In this document: positions 17,346-26,698 of the stretch, piece by piece
Position numbering within the stretch: the stretch's first letter is position 1
Layout of the letters: the number at the start of each line of letters is the position of its first letter
Assembly: GCF_050946405.1 (NCBI RefSeq)
Contig: NZ_JBMNUS010000002.1
Coordinates: 310,001-374,000, forward strand
DNA: 64,000 nucleotides
Reading direction: 5' to 3'
Origin: Pseudochelatococcus sp050946405
Lineage (GTDB): Bacteria > Pseudomonadota > Alphaproteobacteria > Rhizobiales > Beijerinckiaceae
Notes under the pieces: generated by a model
Told to the model about the DNA's origin: nothing
Databases searched by the model: none
What the model saw: only the letters and a program-made list of their open reading frames with translations
Translations under genes and position numbers: made by a program

Positions 17346-17371
17346 CGCAGAGGTTCAACGCAGAGGTTCAA
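17346..17371. repeat. 13-bp direct tandem repeat upstream of the MFS gene
   Basis: cgcagaggttcaa occurs twice back to back (17346-17358 and 17359-17371) in the 177-bp gap between two MFS genes, 45 bp from the start of the minus-strand gene at 17301. It may be a duplicated regulator site or a replication-slippage product. Confidence 0.5.
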
Positions 17372-17478
17372 TTCTGGGAGGCCAGCGTTATCGCATTCGA
17401 ATAATAAGACAATGGCTCGTGTTGCAGCGCAGCCATGCCCCGTGCAGGGCCGGACTCCATACAAATGTCACGATTGCA

Positions 17479-18630
17479 TCAGGGGCCGACGACGATCTGC
17501 CCGGCGAGGAACGCGCCGGCGACCGCAGCCGACAGCACCGCGCCGTCATGCAGCGCGAGCATGAGGCGGGAAGGCGCGCCGGCTTCGTGCAACCCGGTCT
17601 CATGTAACCATTGCGTTGCGCCGGCGATGCACACGGACCAGCCGGCGCCGAGCAACGCCAGCGCGAGCGTGAACATGCCGGCCGTTTCCGCCACGGCGAA
17701 GACAGGCACGCCGCCGGCGAGCAGCAGAAGGCCGCCCAGCGCCACCATCGGCGGCGTCACGCTTGCCGGCAGGCGGGCGGTGAAGAGCGCGGGCGCGTAC
17801 ATCGCCACCATGTGCCACGACACGCCGGCGAAGATGAGGCCGGGAGAAAGGCCGCATCCGGCCATGGCCAGCGGCGCGGCTGCCATCAGCATGGTCATGA
17901 CGAACCATGCCACGACGCCCGCGAACGTCGCGCCGGCAAAAGCCCGCCAGTCCGGCGCGCGGGAAGGCGCTTGTGCGTCTCCCTCCGCCGGCGGGGAGGC
18001 GGCGGGCAGCGTGAGCGCCAGCGCGAAGGCGCCGACCTGCGCCACGGCCGCCGCCAGCGCCGTGCCGACGAACAGGCGTGGCGCGGCGAGCCCCTCGGCG
18101 AAGCCCGCGAGCGACGGCGCGACGAGGCCGACCAGCGCGCCGGCGCCGAACACGGCGGCGATCGCCGCCCGCCGGTCGGCCGGGCCGGTGACGCTCGCCG
18201 CCGCATGCCGGTAGAACAGCCCGAAGCCGCTGGCGATGCCGAGCCAGAACGCGCCGAGCACCAGCGGAATGAACTGCTGGTGGGCAAGCGCCCAGGCCGC
18301 CATGACGCCGCCGGCGATGCCCAGACTCGCGCCGAGCGCGAAGGCGGCGCGACGGCCGAATGCATCCATGAGGAAGGAAGCGGGGAACGTGGCGGCGGTC
18401 GCGCCGATCAGCATCGCCGCATAGGGCAGGGAGGCCATCCACGGTTGCGGCGCGAGAAACGCGCCCGCAAGCGGCAGGGTGCCCAATGTGAGCACCTGCG
18501 ACAGCACCGCGAGCGCGAAGCCGATGGCGAGCCGGCCGACATGGCGGCTGGCGCTGCGGTCCGCGATCAGGGTCTGGGGCGCGCACAGACAGGCGAGCCG
18601 TCCGGCGCGCGCCGTCAACGCGCCGATCAT
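17479..18630 (-). CDS. ccoA: MFS transporter, probable CcoA-type copper importer
   Basis: A 383-residue major facilitator with about twelve helices. It carries MxxxM at residues 245-249 (VMTMLMA) and HxxxM at 273-277 (SWHMVAMY). The copper importer CcoA of Rhodobacter capsulatus has M233xxxM237 and H261xxxM265, so the spacing between all four residues is the same (offset of 12). CcoA supplies copper for the heme-copper centre of cbb3 oxidase. The start overlaps the ccoS stop as ATGA (18627-18630), placing it at the end of the cco cluster, which strengthens the assignment. The symbol is by motif and context, not by alignment. Confidence 0.75.
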   Translation of the reverse strand: MIGALTARAGRLACLCAPQTLIADRSASRHVGRLAIGFALAVLSQVLTLGTLPLAGAFLAPQPWMASLPYAAMLIGATAATFPASFLMDAFGRRAAFALGASLGIAGGVMAAWALAHQQFIPLVLGAFWLGIASGFGLFYRHAAASVTGPADRRAAIAAVFGAGALVGLVAPSLAGFAEGLAAPRLFVGTALAAAVAQVGAFALALTLPAASPPAEGDAQAPSRAPDWRAFAGATFAGVVAWFVMTMLMAAAPLAMAGCGLSPGLIFAGVSWHMVAMYAPALFTARLPASVTPPMVALGGLLLLAGGVPVFAVAETAGMFTLALALLGAGWSVCIAGATQWLHETGLHEAGAPSRLMLALHDGAVLSAAVAGAFLAGQIVVGP

Positions 18631-18800
18631 CCCCGCGCGTCCGGGCGATGCGACGGCGGCAGATCGTCGTCGCTCAACACGCGCAGGCTCGCGCCTTCGA
18701 GGTCCTCATACTGGCCGTTGCGCATGCACCACATGAAGCAGGCGAGGCCGCCCACGCCCAGCGTGAGCGCCAGCGGCACGAGAACGAGCAAAACCGTCAT
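18627..18800 (-). CDS. ccoS: cbb3-type cytochrome oxidase assembly protein CcoS
   Basis: A 57-residue protein: MTVLLVLVPLALTLGVGGLACFMWCMRNGQYEDLEG and a polar tail. One transmembrane helix followed by W-x(2)-R-x-GQ(Y/F)-(E/D)-DLEG is the CcoS signature. It is needed for cofactor insertion (heme b/Cu) into the CcoN subunit. Both ends overlap neighbours as ATGA: with ccoI at 18797-18800 and with the CcoA-like gene at 18627-18630. This implies tight translational coupling. Confidence 0.93.
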   Translation of the reverse strand: MTVLLVLVPLALTLGVGGLACFMWCMRNGQYEDLEGASLRVLSDDDLPPSHRPDARG

Positions 18801-21034
18801 GACAAGCCCTCCCGAACGATGGCGGCGGGCAGGACCGGCCGGGCCGCCTGCGGCTCTTCGCCGGCGCTTCCGCCGCCCCGCGCGCGCAGCGCGTTCAGCG
18901 TCACGAGCAGCGAGGAGCCGGACATCGCCACCGCCGCCACCAGCGGCGTCACATGGCCGAGGAAGGCCAGCGGCACCGCGATGAGGTTATAGATGGCGGC
19001 GATGCCGAGATTCTGCAACATCAGACGGCGTGCCCGGCGGCTGACCGTCACCGCCGCGAGCACCGGGGCGAGTCGGTCGCCGGGGAACACGCCGTCGGCC
19101 TGCGCCTGCGTGAGATCGGCGGCGGTGACGGGCGACAGCGAGACGTGGGCGGCGGCGAGCGCCGGGGCGTCGTTGAGACCGTCGCCGACCATCAGCACCT
19201 TGCGCCCCTGCGCCTTGAGGGCGGCGAGCGCGTCGATCTTGTCCCGCGGCTTCAGCCCGCCCCGCCAGTCGTCGATGCCGAGCGCCCGCGCGACGGGCGC
19301 GACCGCTTCCGCCCGGTCGCCGGAGAGGATGACGAGCGGGATGCCCTGTCGCGCCAGTTCCCGCGCCACCCCGATGGCGTCGGAGCGCAGCGTCTGGCGG
19401 ATTTCGAGCAACGCCCGCCGGTCGCCGTATCGGACCGCCACCAGCGAGGTATCCGCGCTTGCCGGCTGCGGATGGCCGTCGAACCCGCAGAAGGCCGGGC
19501 TGCCGAGCCGCGCTTCCATATGATTGACAGCGGTGCGCACGCCCTCGCCGGGGCGTTCCTCCACGGACTCGAACGGCGCGGCGCGTCCCGCCTCTCGCGC
19601 GACCGCCGCGGCGAGCGGGTGGGTGCTGGAGAGCGCGAGCCGCCCCGCCACGGCCAGCAGGTCGGCCGGCACGTCCGCCGCGTTGGCGACGCGCGGATCG
19701 GGCACGGTCAACGTGCCGGTCTTGTCGAAGACGATCGTGTCGGCCTCCGCCAGCCGCTCCAGCGCGTCGCCGGAATGCAGCAGCAGGTTGGCGCGGAACA
19801 GCGCGCCGGCCGCCACCACCTGCACGGCGGGAATGGCGAGCGCCAGCGCGCAGGGGCAGGTGATGATCAGCACCGCGATGGCCGTGATCGCCGCATCGTG
19901 AAAGGAATGGCCGGTGAGCATCCACACGATCAGCGTGATCAGCGCCGCGCCGTGGACGATGGGCGCATAGGCGCGCGCCGCCCTGTCGGCCAGATGCAGA
20001 TAGCGCGAGCGGCCCTCCTGCGCCGATTCGAGCAGGCGCTCGATGTCGTCGATCAGCGTCGCCTGGCCGGCGGCGGTTACTTCGAGCGTCAGCGCGCCGC
20101 CGCCGTTCAGGCTGCCGGCATAAACGATGTCGCCCGCCGCCACGTCACGCGGGTGCGTCTCGCCGGTGATCAGGCTCTCGTCGACGGCGCTCGCGCCGGA
20201 GAGCATGCGCCCGTCCGCCGGCACGCGCTCGCCCGGCGCCACCATCACGCGCTCGCCCGGCTGCAAGCTCTCCGCCGGGGCGAGGGTGATCGTGCCGTCA
20301 GCCTCGATGCGGCGCGCGGTGACGGCCTTGAGCGCGGCGAGATTGCCCGCCACCGCGCGCGTCTTGCGGCGCATGGCCTGATCGAGCACCCGGCCGCAGA
20401 GCAGGAAGAACAGCAGCGTCACGGCCGCGTCGAAATAGGCGTTTTCGGCATGGTTCATGGTCTCGACGATGGACATGCCGAGCCCCAGCCCGATGCCGAG
20501 CGTGATCGGCACGTCCATGTTGAGGCGCCCGCCGCGCACCGCCCGCCACGCGCTCGAAAAGAACGGCTGGCCCGCATAGGCGGTGGCCGGCAGCGCGATG
20601 AGCGCCGAAATCCAGTGGAACATGTCGCGCGTCTCGGGCGTGATGTCCGAGACATTCCCCGCCCACACCGAAACGGAGAGCAGCATCACGTTCATGGAGG
20701 CGAAGCCGGCGACCGCGAGGCATTTCAGCAGATGCTGCATGCGCCGCGCCTCCGTCTCCTCCGCCTCGCGCGCCACATAGGGCCGGGCGCGATAGCCGAG
20801 GCGGCGCAGGGCCTCGAAAATGGCGACGGGCGCGAGTTTCGTCTCGTCCCAGTTCACCGTGAGCCTGTGGCGGCTGTAGTTGACGCGCGCGCCGACGAGG
20901 CCGGGCAACTCGCGCAAGCCGTGCTCGATCTCGCCGATGCAGGCGGCGCAGGTCATGCCCTCGACGGCGAGATCGAGGCGCGCCGCGCCGTTCTCGTGGC
21001 GGATGAAGCCGGTCAGATCAAGGGCGGCCGACAT
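18797..21034 (-). CDS. ccoI: Cu+-translocating P1B ATPase for cbb3 oxidase (CcoI/FixI)
   Basis: A 745-residue copper-exporting P-type ATPase that supplies copper for assembly of cbb3 oxidase. It has one N-terminal heavy-metal domain with GMTCAAC (26-32), the membrane CPC at 393-395, the phosphorylation site DKTGT at 437-441, the TGE actuator loop (ITGETHP) and the GDGLNDAPAL hinge near the C-terminus. The order ccoG-ccoH-ccoI-ccoS is canonical. It starts 10 bp after ccoH and overlaps ccoS by ATGA. Confidence 0.95.
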   Translation of the reverse strand: MSAALDLTGFIRHENGAARLDLAVEGMTCAACIGEIEHGLRELPGLVGARVNYSRHRLTVNWDETKLAPVAIFEALRRLGYRARPYVAREAEETEARRMQHLLKCLAVAGFASMNVMLLSVSVWAGNVSDITPETRDMFHWISALIALPATAYAGQPFFSSAWRAVRGGRLNMDVPITLGIGLGLGMSIVETMNHAENAYFDAAVTLLFFLLCGRVLDQAMRRKTRAVAGNLAALKAVTARRIEADGTITLAPAESLQPGERVMVAPGERVPADGRMLSGASAVDESLITGETHPRDVAAGDIVYAGSLNGGGALTLEVTAAGQATLIDDIERLLESAQEGRSRYLHLADRAARAYAPIVHGAALITLIVWMLTGHSFHDAAITAIAVLIITCPCALALAIPAVQVVAAGALFRANLLLHSGDALERLAEADTIVFDKTGTLTVPDPRVANAADVPADLLAVAGRLALSSTHPLAAAVAREAGRAAPFESVEERPGEGVRTAVNHMEARLGSPAFCGFDGHPQPASADTSLVAVRYGDRRALLEIRQTLRSDAIGVARELARQGIPLVILSGDRAEAVAPVARALGIDDWRGGLKPRDKIDALAALKAQGRKVLMVGDGLNDAPALAAAHVSLSPVTAADLTQAQADGVFPGDRLAPVLAAVTVSRRARRLMLQNLGIAAIYNLIAVPLAFLGHVTPLVAAVAMSGSSLLVTLNALRARGGGSAGEEPQAARPVLPAAIVREGLS

Positions 21035-21044
21035 GCTTCCTCCT

Positions 21045-21620
21045 TCAGTTCAGCACCACGCGGCCGGACGAGCGGAACATCCGTTCGCCGTTCCGGTCGA
21101 TATCGAGATCGACGCCCCAGCTCCCGGGCGTCACGTCGATCGCCGCCTCGTAGCGGCCGCCGCCCTTGTCCGCGAGCGGCACGGAACGGTCGCGGCGCGA
21201 ATCGGTCGGATGGACGAGAACAAGCCGCGCGTCGAGGCCCGCCAGTGGCCGCCCGTCCGCGTCCCTGACCGAAACGGACGCGGGGCCTGAGGCCGCGCAG
21301 CCGTGCGCGGCGATGACGCATCCCTGCCGGCCGGCGGCCGGCGTCACGGCGGCGTCGCGGTGCGGCAGCGTGATGTCGACCTGCCAGCCGAGCGTCTGCT
21401 GCGCCTGCGCCGCGCTGCGGTCGCGCGCGAAGTTGAGGCCGGCGCGGTAGCTGCTGACCTTCTCCGCGCCGCCGTGCGTCGAGATGGCCGCGCGGATCAT
21501 CACGACATTGACGGCGGTGACGCAGCCGAAAAAGCCGAGAAGGCACAGCAGCACCGTGCGCCCGGTCAGCCGGCGCTCCTTCGCGGGAGCGGAGGAAGGC
21601 GAGGACAGAATGGTCGGCAT
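21045..21620 (-). CDS. ccoH: FixH/CcoH family assembly protein
   Basis: A 191-residue protein with one N-terminal transmembrane helix (TVLLCLLGFFGCVTAVNVVMIRAAIS) and a periplasmic FixH domain (EKVSSYRAGLNFARDRSAAQAQQTLGWQVDITL; GGRYEAAIDVTPGSWGVDLDIDRNGERMFRSSGRVVL). FixH helps assemble cbb3 oxidase. ATG 21620 (MPTILSSPSS) was chosen; the frame upstream to 21818 is a shadow of ccoG. It lies 13 bp after ccoG. Confidence 0.92.
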   Translation of the reverse strand: MPTILSSPSSAPAKERRLTGRTVLLCLLGFFGCVTAVNVVMIRAAISTHGGAEKVSSYRAGLNFARDRSAAQAQQTLGWQVDITLPHRDAAVTPAAGRQGCVIAAHGCAASGPASVSVRDADGRPLAGLDARLVLVHPTDSRRDRSVPLADKGGGRYEAAIDVTPGSWGVDLDIDRNGERMFRSSGRVVLN

Positions 21621-21633
21621 GGCGTCGTTCCCT

Positions 21634-23112
21634 TTATCGGCCGAAGAAGTGGTCGCGCGCGCTGGCGCCCGACGCGCCGCTCTCGTCCGCGATGCTGAAC
21701 ACGACGTCCGCCGTCTCGGGGGCGGCGCCGCGCGGCTCGTCGTGAACGGTGATGAACGCGCGCACTTCCCGCGTCTGGTCGGGGCCGATGGTGATGGCGA
21801 CGCGGCCGTCGGACGCATCCTCGTCGCCGATCGCCGACAACTGCGCGCCTGGCAGCGGCGTGCCGTCCGGGCGCGTGACGGACAGCGTGAAGGTGCGCGC
21901 GTCGCGGTTCTTGTTGATCAGCCGCAGCGTGTAGGCGTTGCGCACCGCGCCGTCCGTGAGGCGCACGAACACCGGGTTGCGGTCGTGCAGCACGCTGATG
22001 CCGGCGGTGGAGCGGGTGAGCAGCGTGTAGAGCATCCCGCCGCCCACCGCGGCGATGATCGCCACATAGGCGATGGTGCGCCAGCGGATGAGACGGATGT
22101 GCGTCGGCTTGCCCTGGGAGCGGGCGCGGACGTTGCGGTCCGTGTCGTAGGCGATGAGCCGCGTCGGACGGCCGATCTTCTCCATCACCGAATCGCAGGC
22201 GTCGATGCACAGCCCGCACTGGATGCATCCGAGCTGGCTGCCCTGGCGGATATCGACGCCGGTGGGGCAGACGTTGACGCACTGGAAGCAATCGACGCAA
22301 TCGCCGGCGGGCTCGCCCTTCGCCCGGAGCGCCGCGTTGCGCTTCACCGAGCCGCGCGGCTCGCCGCGGTCGTAGCGGTAGGTGACGTTGAGCGCTTCCT
22401 CGTCGGTGAGCGCGGCCTGAATGCGCGGCCACGGACACATGTAGAGGCAGACCTGCTCGCGCATGTGGCCGGCGAGGGTGTAGGTGGTGAAGGTGAGAAT
22501 GCCGATCCAGACATAGGCCATGGTCGGCGCGGTGAAAGTCGCGAGCTCATACACCAGCGTCGGCGCGTCGGCGAAGTAGAGCACCCATGCGCCGCCCGTC
22601 CACCACGCGATGATGAGCCAGAGCGTGTGTTTGGCGGTGCGGCGCATGACCGTGTCGAAGGTCAGCGGCCCGTTGTCGCGCCTGATGCGCTCGCGCCGGT
22701 CGCCTTCCGTCAGACGCTCGACGGCGAGGAAGAGATCCGTCCAGACGGTTTGCGGGCAGAGATAGCCGCACCACACGCGCCCCGCCACGGCGTTCATCAG
22801 GAAGAGCGCCAGCGCCGCCAGAATCAGCAGGCCGGTGATGTAGTAGAACTCCTGCGGCCAGATCTCGATGGCGAAGAAGTAGAAGCGCTTGGTGACGAAA
22901 TCGATCAGCACGGCCTGATCGGGCGCGCCCTCGCCCCGGTCCCAGCGCACGAACGGCAGCAGGTAGTAGATGCCGAGGGTGACGACCAGCACGATCCACT
23001 TGATCCGGCGGAAGGTGCCGTGCACCTTCTGCGGATAGATCTTCTTCTGCGCCTCGAACAGCGGTTCGTGCTCGGAGGGCGTGGCGGTTTCGATAACGCG
23101 GGTCGTCGCCAT
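21634..23112 (-). CDS. ccoG: Membrane-bound ferredoxin-like protein CcoG/FixG
   Basis: A 492-residue polytopic protein with two [4Fe-4S] motifs, CVDCFQCVNVCP and CIQCGLCIDACD, and about five transmembrane helices. The C-terminal part has an Ig-like IG_FixG domain (NPVFVRLTDGAVRNAYTLRLINKN). CcoG acts in copper reduction for cbb3 oxidase assembly in other alphaproteobacteria. It lies 10 bp after ccoP, first gene of the ccoGHIS assembly block. Confidence 0.95.
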   Translation of the reverse strand: MATTRVIETATPSEHEPLFEAQKKIYPQKVHGTFRRIKWIVLVVTLGIYYLLPFVRWDRGEGAPDQAVLIDFVTKRFYFFAIEIWPQEFYYITGLLILAALALFLMNAVAGRVWCGYLCPQTVWTDLFLAVERLTEGDRRERIRRDNGPLTFDTVMRRTAKHTLWLIIAWWTGGAWVLYFADAPTLVYELATFTAPTMAYVWIGILTFTTYTLAGHMREQVCLYMCPWPRIQAALTDEEALNVTYRYDRGEPRGSVKRNAALRAKGEPAGDCVDCFQCVNVCPTGVDIRQGSQLGCIQCGLCIDACDSVMEKIGRPTRLIAYDTDRNVRARSQGKPTHIRLIRWRTIAYVAIIAAVGGGMLYTLLTRSTAGISVLHDRNPVFVRLTDGAVRNAYTLRLINKNRDARTFTLSVTRPDGTPLPGAQLSAIGDEDASDGRVAITIGPDQTREVRAFITVHDEPRGAAPETADVVFSIADESGASGASARDHFFGR

Positions 23113-23122
23113 TGTCGTCGTC

Positions 23123-24019
23123 CTATTCGCCGCCGCCCAGCGTGTGGACGAAGACGGTCAGCGCCTTGATGGTGGTGTCGTCAAGACGGTCCTGCCAGGC
23201 GGGCATCACCGAGCCGCGCCCGTGCCAGACGCCGTCGATGATCGTCTCGCGCTCCGGCCCGAACAGCCAGATGCCGGTGGTGAGGTTCGGCGCGCCCAGC
23301 TCGCGGTTGCCGGTGCCGTCGGCCCCGTGGCAGCTCGCGCAATTGTCGGCGAAGACCTTCGCGCCCGTGGCGAGGTTGCCCCGGTTCTCGACCGGCAGGC
23401 CGGAGAGCGAGCGCACGTAGTCCGCCACCGTGATGATGTCCGCGCGCGGGATCATGCCGTCGCGGCCGAAGGCGGGCATGTCGCCGACGCGGGCCTCGTC
23501 ATGGCCGGAGCGGATGCCGAAGCGGATCGTCTGCTCGATGTCCGCGAGCGTGCCGCCCCACAGCCAGGCGTCGTCGTTGAGGTTCGGATAGCCCTTCGCG
23601 CCGCCGCCGCCTGCGCCGTGACAGGGGGCGCAATTGTCGCCGAAGGCCGGCCGGCCGAGCGCGCGGGCGAAGGTGAGCAGTTCCGGGTCCGCCTCGATCT
23701 GCGCCGTGGTGGCGTCGTCGAGGCGCGCCATCATGGCGCCGCGCTGCTCGCGCAGATCCCCGAGATGCTCCGCCACCTGCCCGCGCGAACTCCAGCCGAG
23801 CAGGCCGGGCGTGAAGGAGGAGATGAGCGGCCAGGCGGGATAGGCGATCCAGAAGCCGACCGACCATACGATGGTGGCGTAGAACACCCACAGCCACCAG
23901 CGCGGCAGCGGGTTGTTCAGCTCCTGGATGCCGTCCCACTCGTGGCCGGTGGTGGTAACGCCCGTGACCGCATCGACCTGCGGCGCATGGCCCGTGCTGT
24001 TTGCGTCGATTTGCGCCAT
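23123..24019 (-). CDS. ccoP: cbb3 oxidase subunit III, diheme cytochrome c (CcoP)
   Basis: A 298-residue membrane-anchored diheme cytochrome c. Residues 40-65 form the transmembrane anchor (WWLWVFYATIVWSVGFW). CXXCH sites are CAPCH at 130-134 and CASCH at 227-231, with Met ligands expected in MPAFGRDG and in the later VMPAW. The N-terminal EWDGIQELNNPLPRWW is the CcoP/FixP signature. It passes electrons from the cytochrome bc1 pool to CcoO and CcoN. Confidence 0.96.
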   Translation of the reverse strand: MAQIDANSTGHAPQVDAVTGVTTTGHEWDGIQELNNPLPRWWLWVFYATIVWSVGFWIAYPAWPLISSFTPGLLGWSSRGQVAEHLGDLREQRGAMMARLDDATTAQIEADPELLTFARALGRPAFGDNCAPCHGAGGGGAKGYPNLNDDAWLWGGTLADIEQTIRFGIRSGHDEARVGDMPAFGRDGMIPRADIITVADYVRSLSGLPVENRGNLATGAKVFADNCASCHGADGTGNRELGAPNLTTGIWLFGPERETIIDGVWHGRGSVMPAWQDRLDDTTIKALTVFVHTLGGGE

Positions 24020-24024
24020 GATGC

Positions 24025-24177
24025 TCAGTCCTCCCGCAACGGAATGCGCGCGGCCTCTTCAAATCCCTTCCGGCGGGAAGGGGCGAGGGCGTAAACCAGA
24101 ATGGCGATGAATATGCCGATGAAGTAGAGCAGGCCCCATACCTGGGCGAACTCCGCAAGCATCTGATACGTGCTCAT
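24025..24177 (-). CDS. ccoQ: cbb3 oxidase small subunit CcoQ
   Basis: A 50-residue protein with one transmembrane helix: MSTYQMLAEFAQVWGLLYFIG, then IFIAILVYALAPSRRKGFEEAARIPLRED. Helix followed by W/L-A-PSRRK-FE-AA-IPL is the CcoQ/FixQ signature. CcoQ stabilises association of CcoP with the CcoNO core. It lies 5 bp before ccoP and 13 bp after ccoO. Confidence 0.95.
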   Translation of the reverse strand: MSTYQMLAEFAQVWGLLYFIGIFIAILVYALAPSRRKGFEEAARIPLRED

Positions 24178-24190
24178 GAACGTTCTCCCG

Positions 24191-24925
24191 TCAGCGGATG
24201 TTGGCCTTGTTGTCGTAGAGCTTGAAATCGACGTGGGTGCCCAGATGCTGGAGGTAGGCGATGAGGGCGTCCGCCTCCGTGATCCGGCCCGGCCGGTCGC
24301 TGAAGTTGCGCGCGATGGCCTTGGGGTAGCGCGCGAGGAAGCCGTCGATGTCGGGATCGTCGAGCGTCGCCTGAATGGTGACGTCGCCCACCGCCCGCTG
24401 GATCATCTCGTCCGTATAGGGCACGCCCGCCACGCGCAGCACGCGCATGTCGTCGGCGATGCGGCTGAAATCCAGCTCGCGCTGCTCGAGGAAGCCGTAG
24501 GGCGGCATCACCGAGCCGGGCACCACCGATTTCGGATCGCGCAGGTGATCGCGATGCCAGAGGTCGGAATACTTGCCGCCGACGCGCGCGAGGTCCGGCC
24601 CCGTGCGCTTGGAGCCCCACTGGAAGGGATGGTCGTACATGCTCTCGGCCGCCAGCGAATAATGGCCGTAGCGCTCCACCTCGTCGCGCAGGGTGCGGAT
24701 CTGCTGGCTGTGGCAGTTGTAGCAGCCCTCGCGCACGTAGATGTTGAAGCCGGCAAGCTCCAGCGGCGTCTTGGGCCGCATGCCCTCCACCTTCTCGATG
24801 GTGCTCTTGAGGTAGAACAGCGGAACCGCTTCCACGAGGCCGCCGACGGCGACCACGACGACGATGCCGATGAGCAGGATGAGCGAGTTCTTCTCGAAGA
24901 TCGCGTGTTTTTGCCAAAGCGACAT
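24191..24925 (-). CDS. ccoO: cbb3 oxidase subunit II, monoheme cytochrome c (CcoO)
   Basis: A 244-residue monoheme cytochrome c with an N-terminal anchor (NSLILLIGIVVVVAVGGLVEAVPLFY) and CYNCH at 68-72 in the family block REGCYNCHSQQIRTLRDEVERYGHYSLAAESMYDHPFQWGSKRTGPDLARVG. The axial Met is probably in SVMPPYGFL. ATG 24925 was preferred to 24937 because TGAGGACC precedes it at proper spacing. It starts 8 bp after ccoN. Confidence 0.96.
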   Translation of the reverse strand: MSLWQKHAIFEKNSLILLIGIVVVVAVGGLVEAVPLFYLKSTIEKVEGMRPKTPLELAGFNIYVREGCYNCHSQQIRTLRDEVERYGHYSLAAESMYDHPFQWGSKRTGPDLARVGGKYSDLWHRDHLRDPKSVVPGSVMPPYGFLEQRELDFSRIADDMRVLRVAGVPYTDEMIQRAVGDVTIQATLDDPDIDGFLARYPKAIARNFSDRPGRITEADALIAYLQHLGTHVDFKLYDNKANIR

Positions 24926-24933
24926 GGTGGTCC

Positions 24934-26610
24934 TCATTCAGCCGGCGCAAGGGCAGGTTTTTCGGCGGGTTTGGCGGCGGTTTCGGGAACGGCGTCTTCC
25001 GCCTCGCCGTATTTCACGGTCATCCAGAGGTTGTAGGCCATGATCAGCGCGCCGATCAGGAACAGCACGCCGCCGATGGCGCGGATCAGGTAGAAGGGAT
25101 GCATCGCTTCCACCGTCTCGATGAACGAGTATTCGAGGAAGCCGAGGCTGGTGTAGGCGCGCCACATCAACCCTTGCAGGATGCCCGCCACCCACATCGA
25201 CGTGATGTAGAGCACGATGCCGATGGTCGAGACCCAGAAATGCAGGGAGACGAGCCGCAGCGAATAGAGGCCCTTGCGGTTCCACAGCCACGGCACGAGG
25301 CAGTAGAGCGTGCCGAACGAGATGTAGCCGACCCAGCCCAGGGCGCCCGAATGGACGTGGCCGACGGTCCAGTCGGTATAGTGCGACAGCGCGTTGACCT
25401 CGCGCACCGACATCAGCGGGCCTTCGAAGGTCGCCATGCCGTAGAACGCGATGGCCACCACCATGAGGCGCAGCACCGGATCGGTGCGCAGCTTGTCCCA
25501 CGCGCCCGAAAGCGTCATCAGGCCGTTGATCATGCCGCCCCACGAAGGCATCCACAGGATGATCGAGAACGTCATGCCCAGCGTCTGCGCCCAGTCGGGC
25601 AGGGCGGTGTAGTGCAGGTGGTGGGGACCGGCCCAGATGTAGATGAAGATCAGCGCCCAGAAGTGGATGATCGACAGCCGGTAGGAGTAGACCGGCCGCT
25701 CCGCGCGCTTGGGCACGAAGTAATACATGATGGCGAGGAACGGCACCGTCAGGAAGAAGCCGACGGCGTTGTGACCGTACCACCACTGGATCAGCGCGTC
25801 CTGCACGCCGCTCCACAGGATGTAGGATTTCGGCGAGAAGATCGACACCGGAATCGCCGCGTTGTTGCCGAGGTGCAGGACGGCGATGGTGACGATGAAG
25901 GCCAGATAGAACCAGTTCGCCACGTAGATGTGCGGCTCCTTGCGGCGCGACAGCGTGACGAGGAACACGAGCAGGTAGGCGACCCAGACCACGGTGAGCA
26001 GCAGGTCGGCGTACCATTCCGGCTCGGCGTATTCCTTGGACTGGGTGATGCCCAGCAGGTAGCCCGTGCCGGCGATGACGATGAACAGGTTGTAGCCGAG
26101 CACGACGAACCACGGCGCGATGTCGCCGGCGAGCCGCGCGTGACAGGTGCGCTGAAGGACGTAGAACGACGAGCCGATCAGCACGTTGCCGCCGAAGGCG
26201 AAGATCACCGCCGAGGTGTGAAGCGGGCGCAGGCGGCCGAAGTTGAGCCAGGAGGCGAGGTTGAGCTCGGGGAAGGCGAGCTGGAAGGCGATGATCACGC
26301 CGACCAGGAAGCCGGCGATGCCCCAGACCACCGCCGCGATGGAGGCGAACTTGACCGGCTCGAAATTGTAGTTCGGCCGTCCGTCGATCACCGCCGGCGG
26401 CAGCTCCGCGGGGCGGGCGTAGAATCGGTCGATGATCTTGAACACGCCCCACGCGCTGGCAGCCGCCATCACGAAGGCGTGGAACGAATAGGCCGAGGTG
26501 TGGGCCTTCGCGCCGATCAGGATGAACAATAAAGTCAACGCCGCCAACACGGCGGCCGTTCCGGCCTCGCCGAATGTCATGCGTTTCTGGGGTGCGATCG
26601 CTTGCGCCAT
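24934..26610 (-). CDS. ccoN: cbb3 oxidase catalytic subunit I (CcoN)
   Basis: A 558-residue heme-copper oxidase subunit with about twelve helices; it reduces O2 at a low-spin heme b / high-spin heme b3-CuB centre with high affinity. Family blocks: FPELNLASWLNFGRLRPLHTSAVIFAFGGN (low-spin heme His), QWWYGHNAVGFFLT (CuB His and the cross-linked Tyr region), GPHHLHYTALPDW (two CuB His) and HYTDWTVGHVHSGALGW (heme b3 and low-spin heme His). ATG 26610 (MAQAIAPQ) was taken; a GTG at 26634 is possible. It is the first gene of the cco operon, 88 bp from a perfect FNR/FixK box. Confidence 0.96.
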   Translation of the reverse strand: MAQAIAPQKRMTFGEAGTAAVLAALTLLFILIGAKAHTSAYSFHAFVMAAASAWGVFKIIDRFYARPAELPPAVIDGRPNYNFEPVKFASIAAVVWGIAGFLVGVIIAFQLAFPELNLASWLNFGRLRPLHTSAVIFAFGGNVLIGSSFYVLQRTCHARLAGDIAPWFVVLGYNLFIVIAGTGYLLGITQSKEYAEPEWYADLLLTVVWVAYLLVFLVTLSRRKEPHIYVANWFYLAFIVTIAVLHLGNNAAIPVSIFSPKSYILWSGVQDALIQWWYGHNAVGFFLTVPFLAIMYYFVPKRAERPVYSYRLSIIHFWALIFIYIWAGPHHLHYTALPDWAQTLGMTFSIILWMPSWGGMINGLMTLSGAWDKLRTDPVLRLMVVAIAFYGMATFEGPLMSVREVNALSHYTDWTVGHVHSGALGWVGYISFGTLYCLVPWLWNRKGLYSLRLVSLHFWVSTIGIVLYITSMWVAGILQGLMWRAYTSLGFLEYSFIETVEAMHPFYLIRAIGGVLFLIGALIMAYNLWMTVKYGEAEDAVPETAAKPAEKPALAPAE

Positions 26611-26698
26611 GTGTCTACCCGCCGCTAGTGTCACCGCCGGGTCGGATCACCCAGCTTTATCATTATTACAGCTTTGAGCTGCACCGCGTGCCGTCTCC

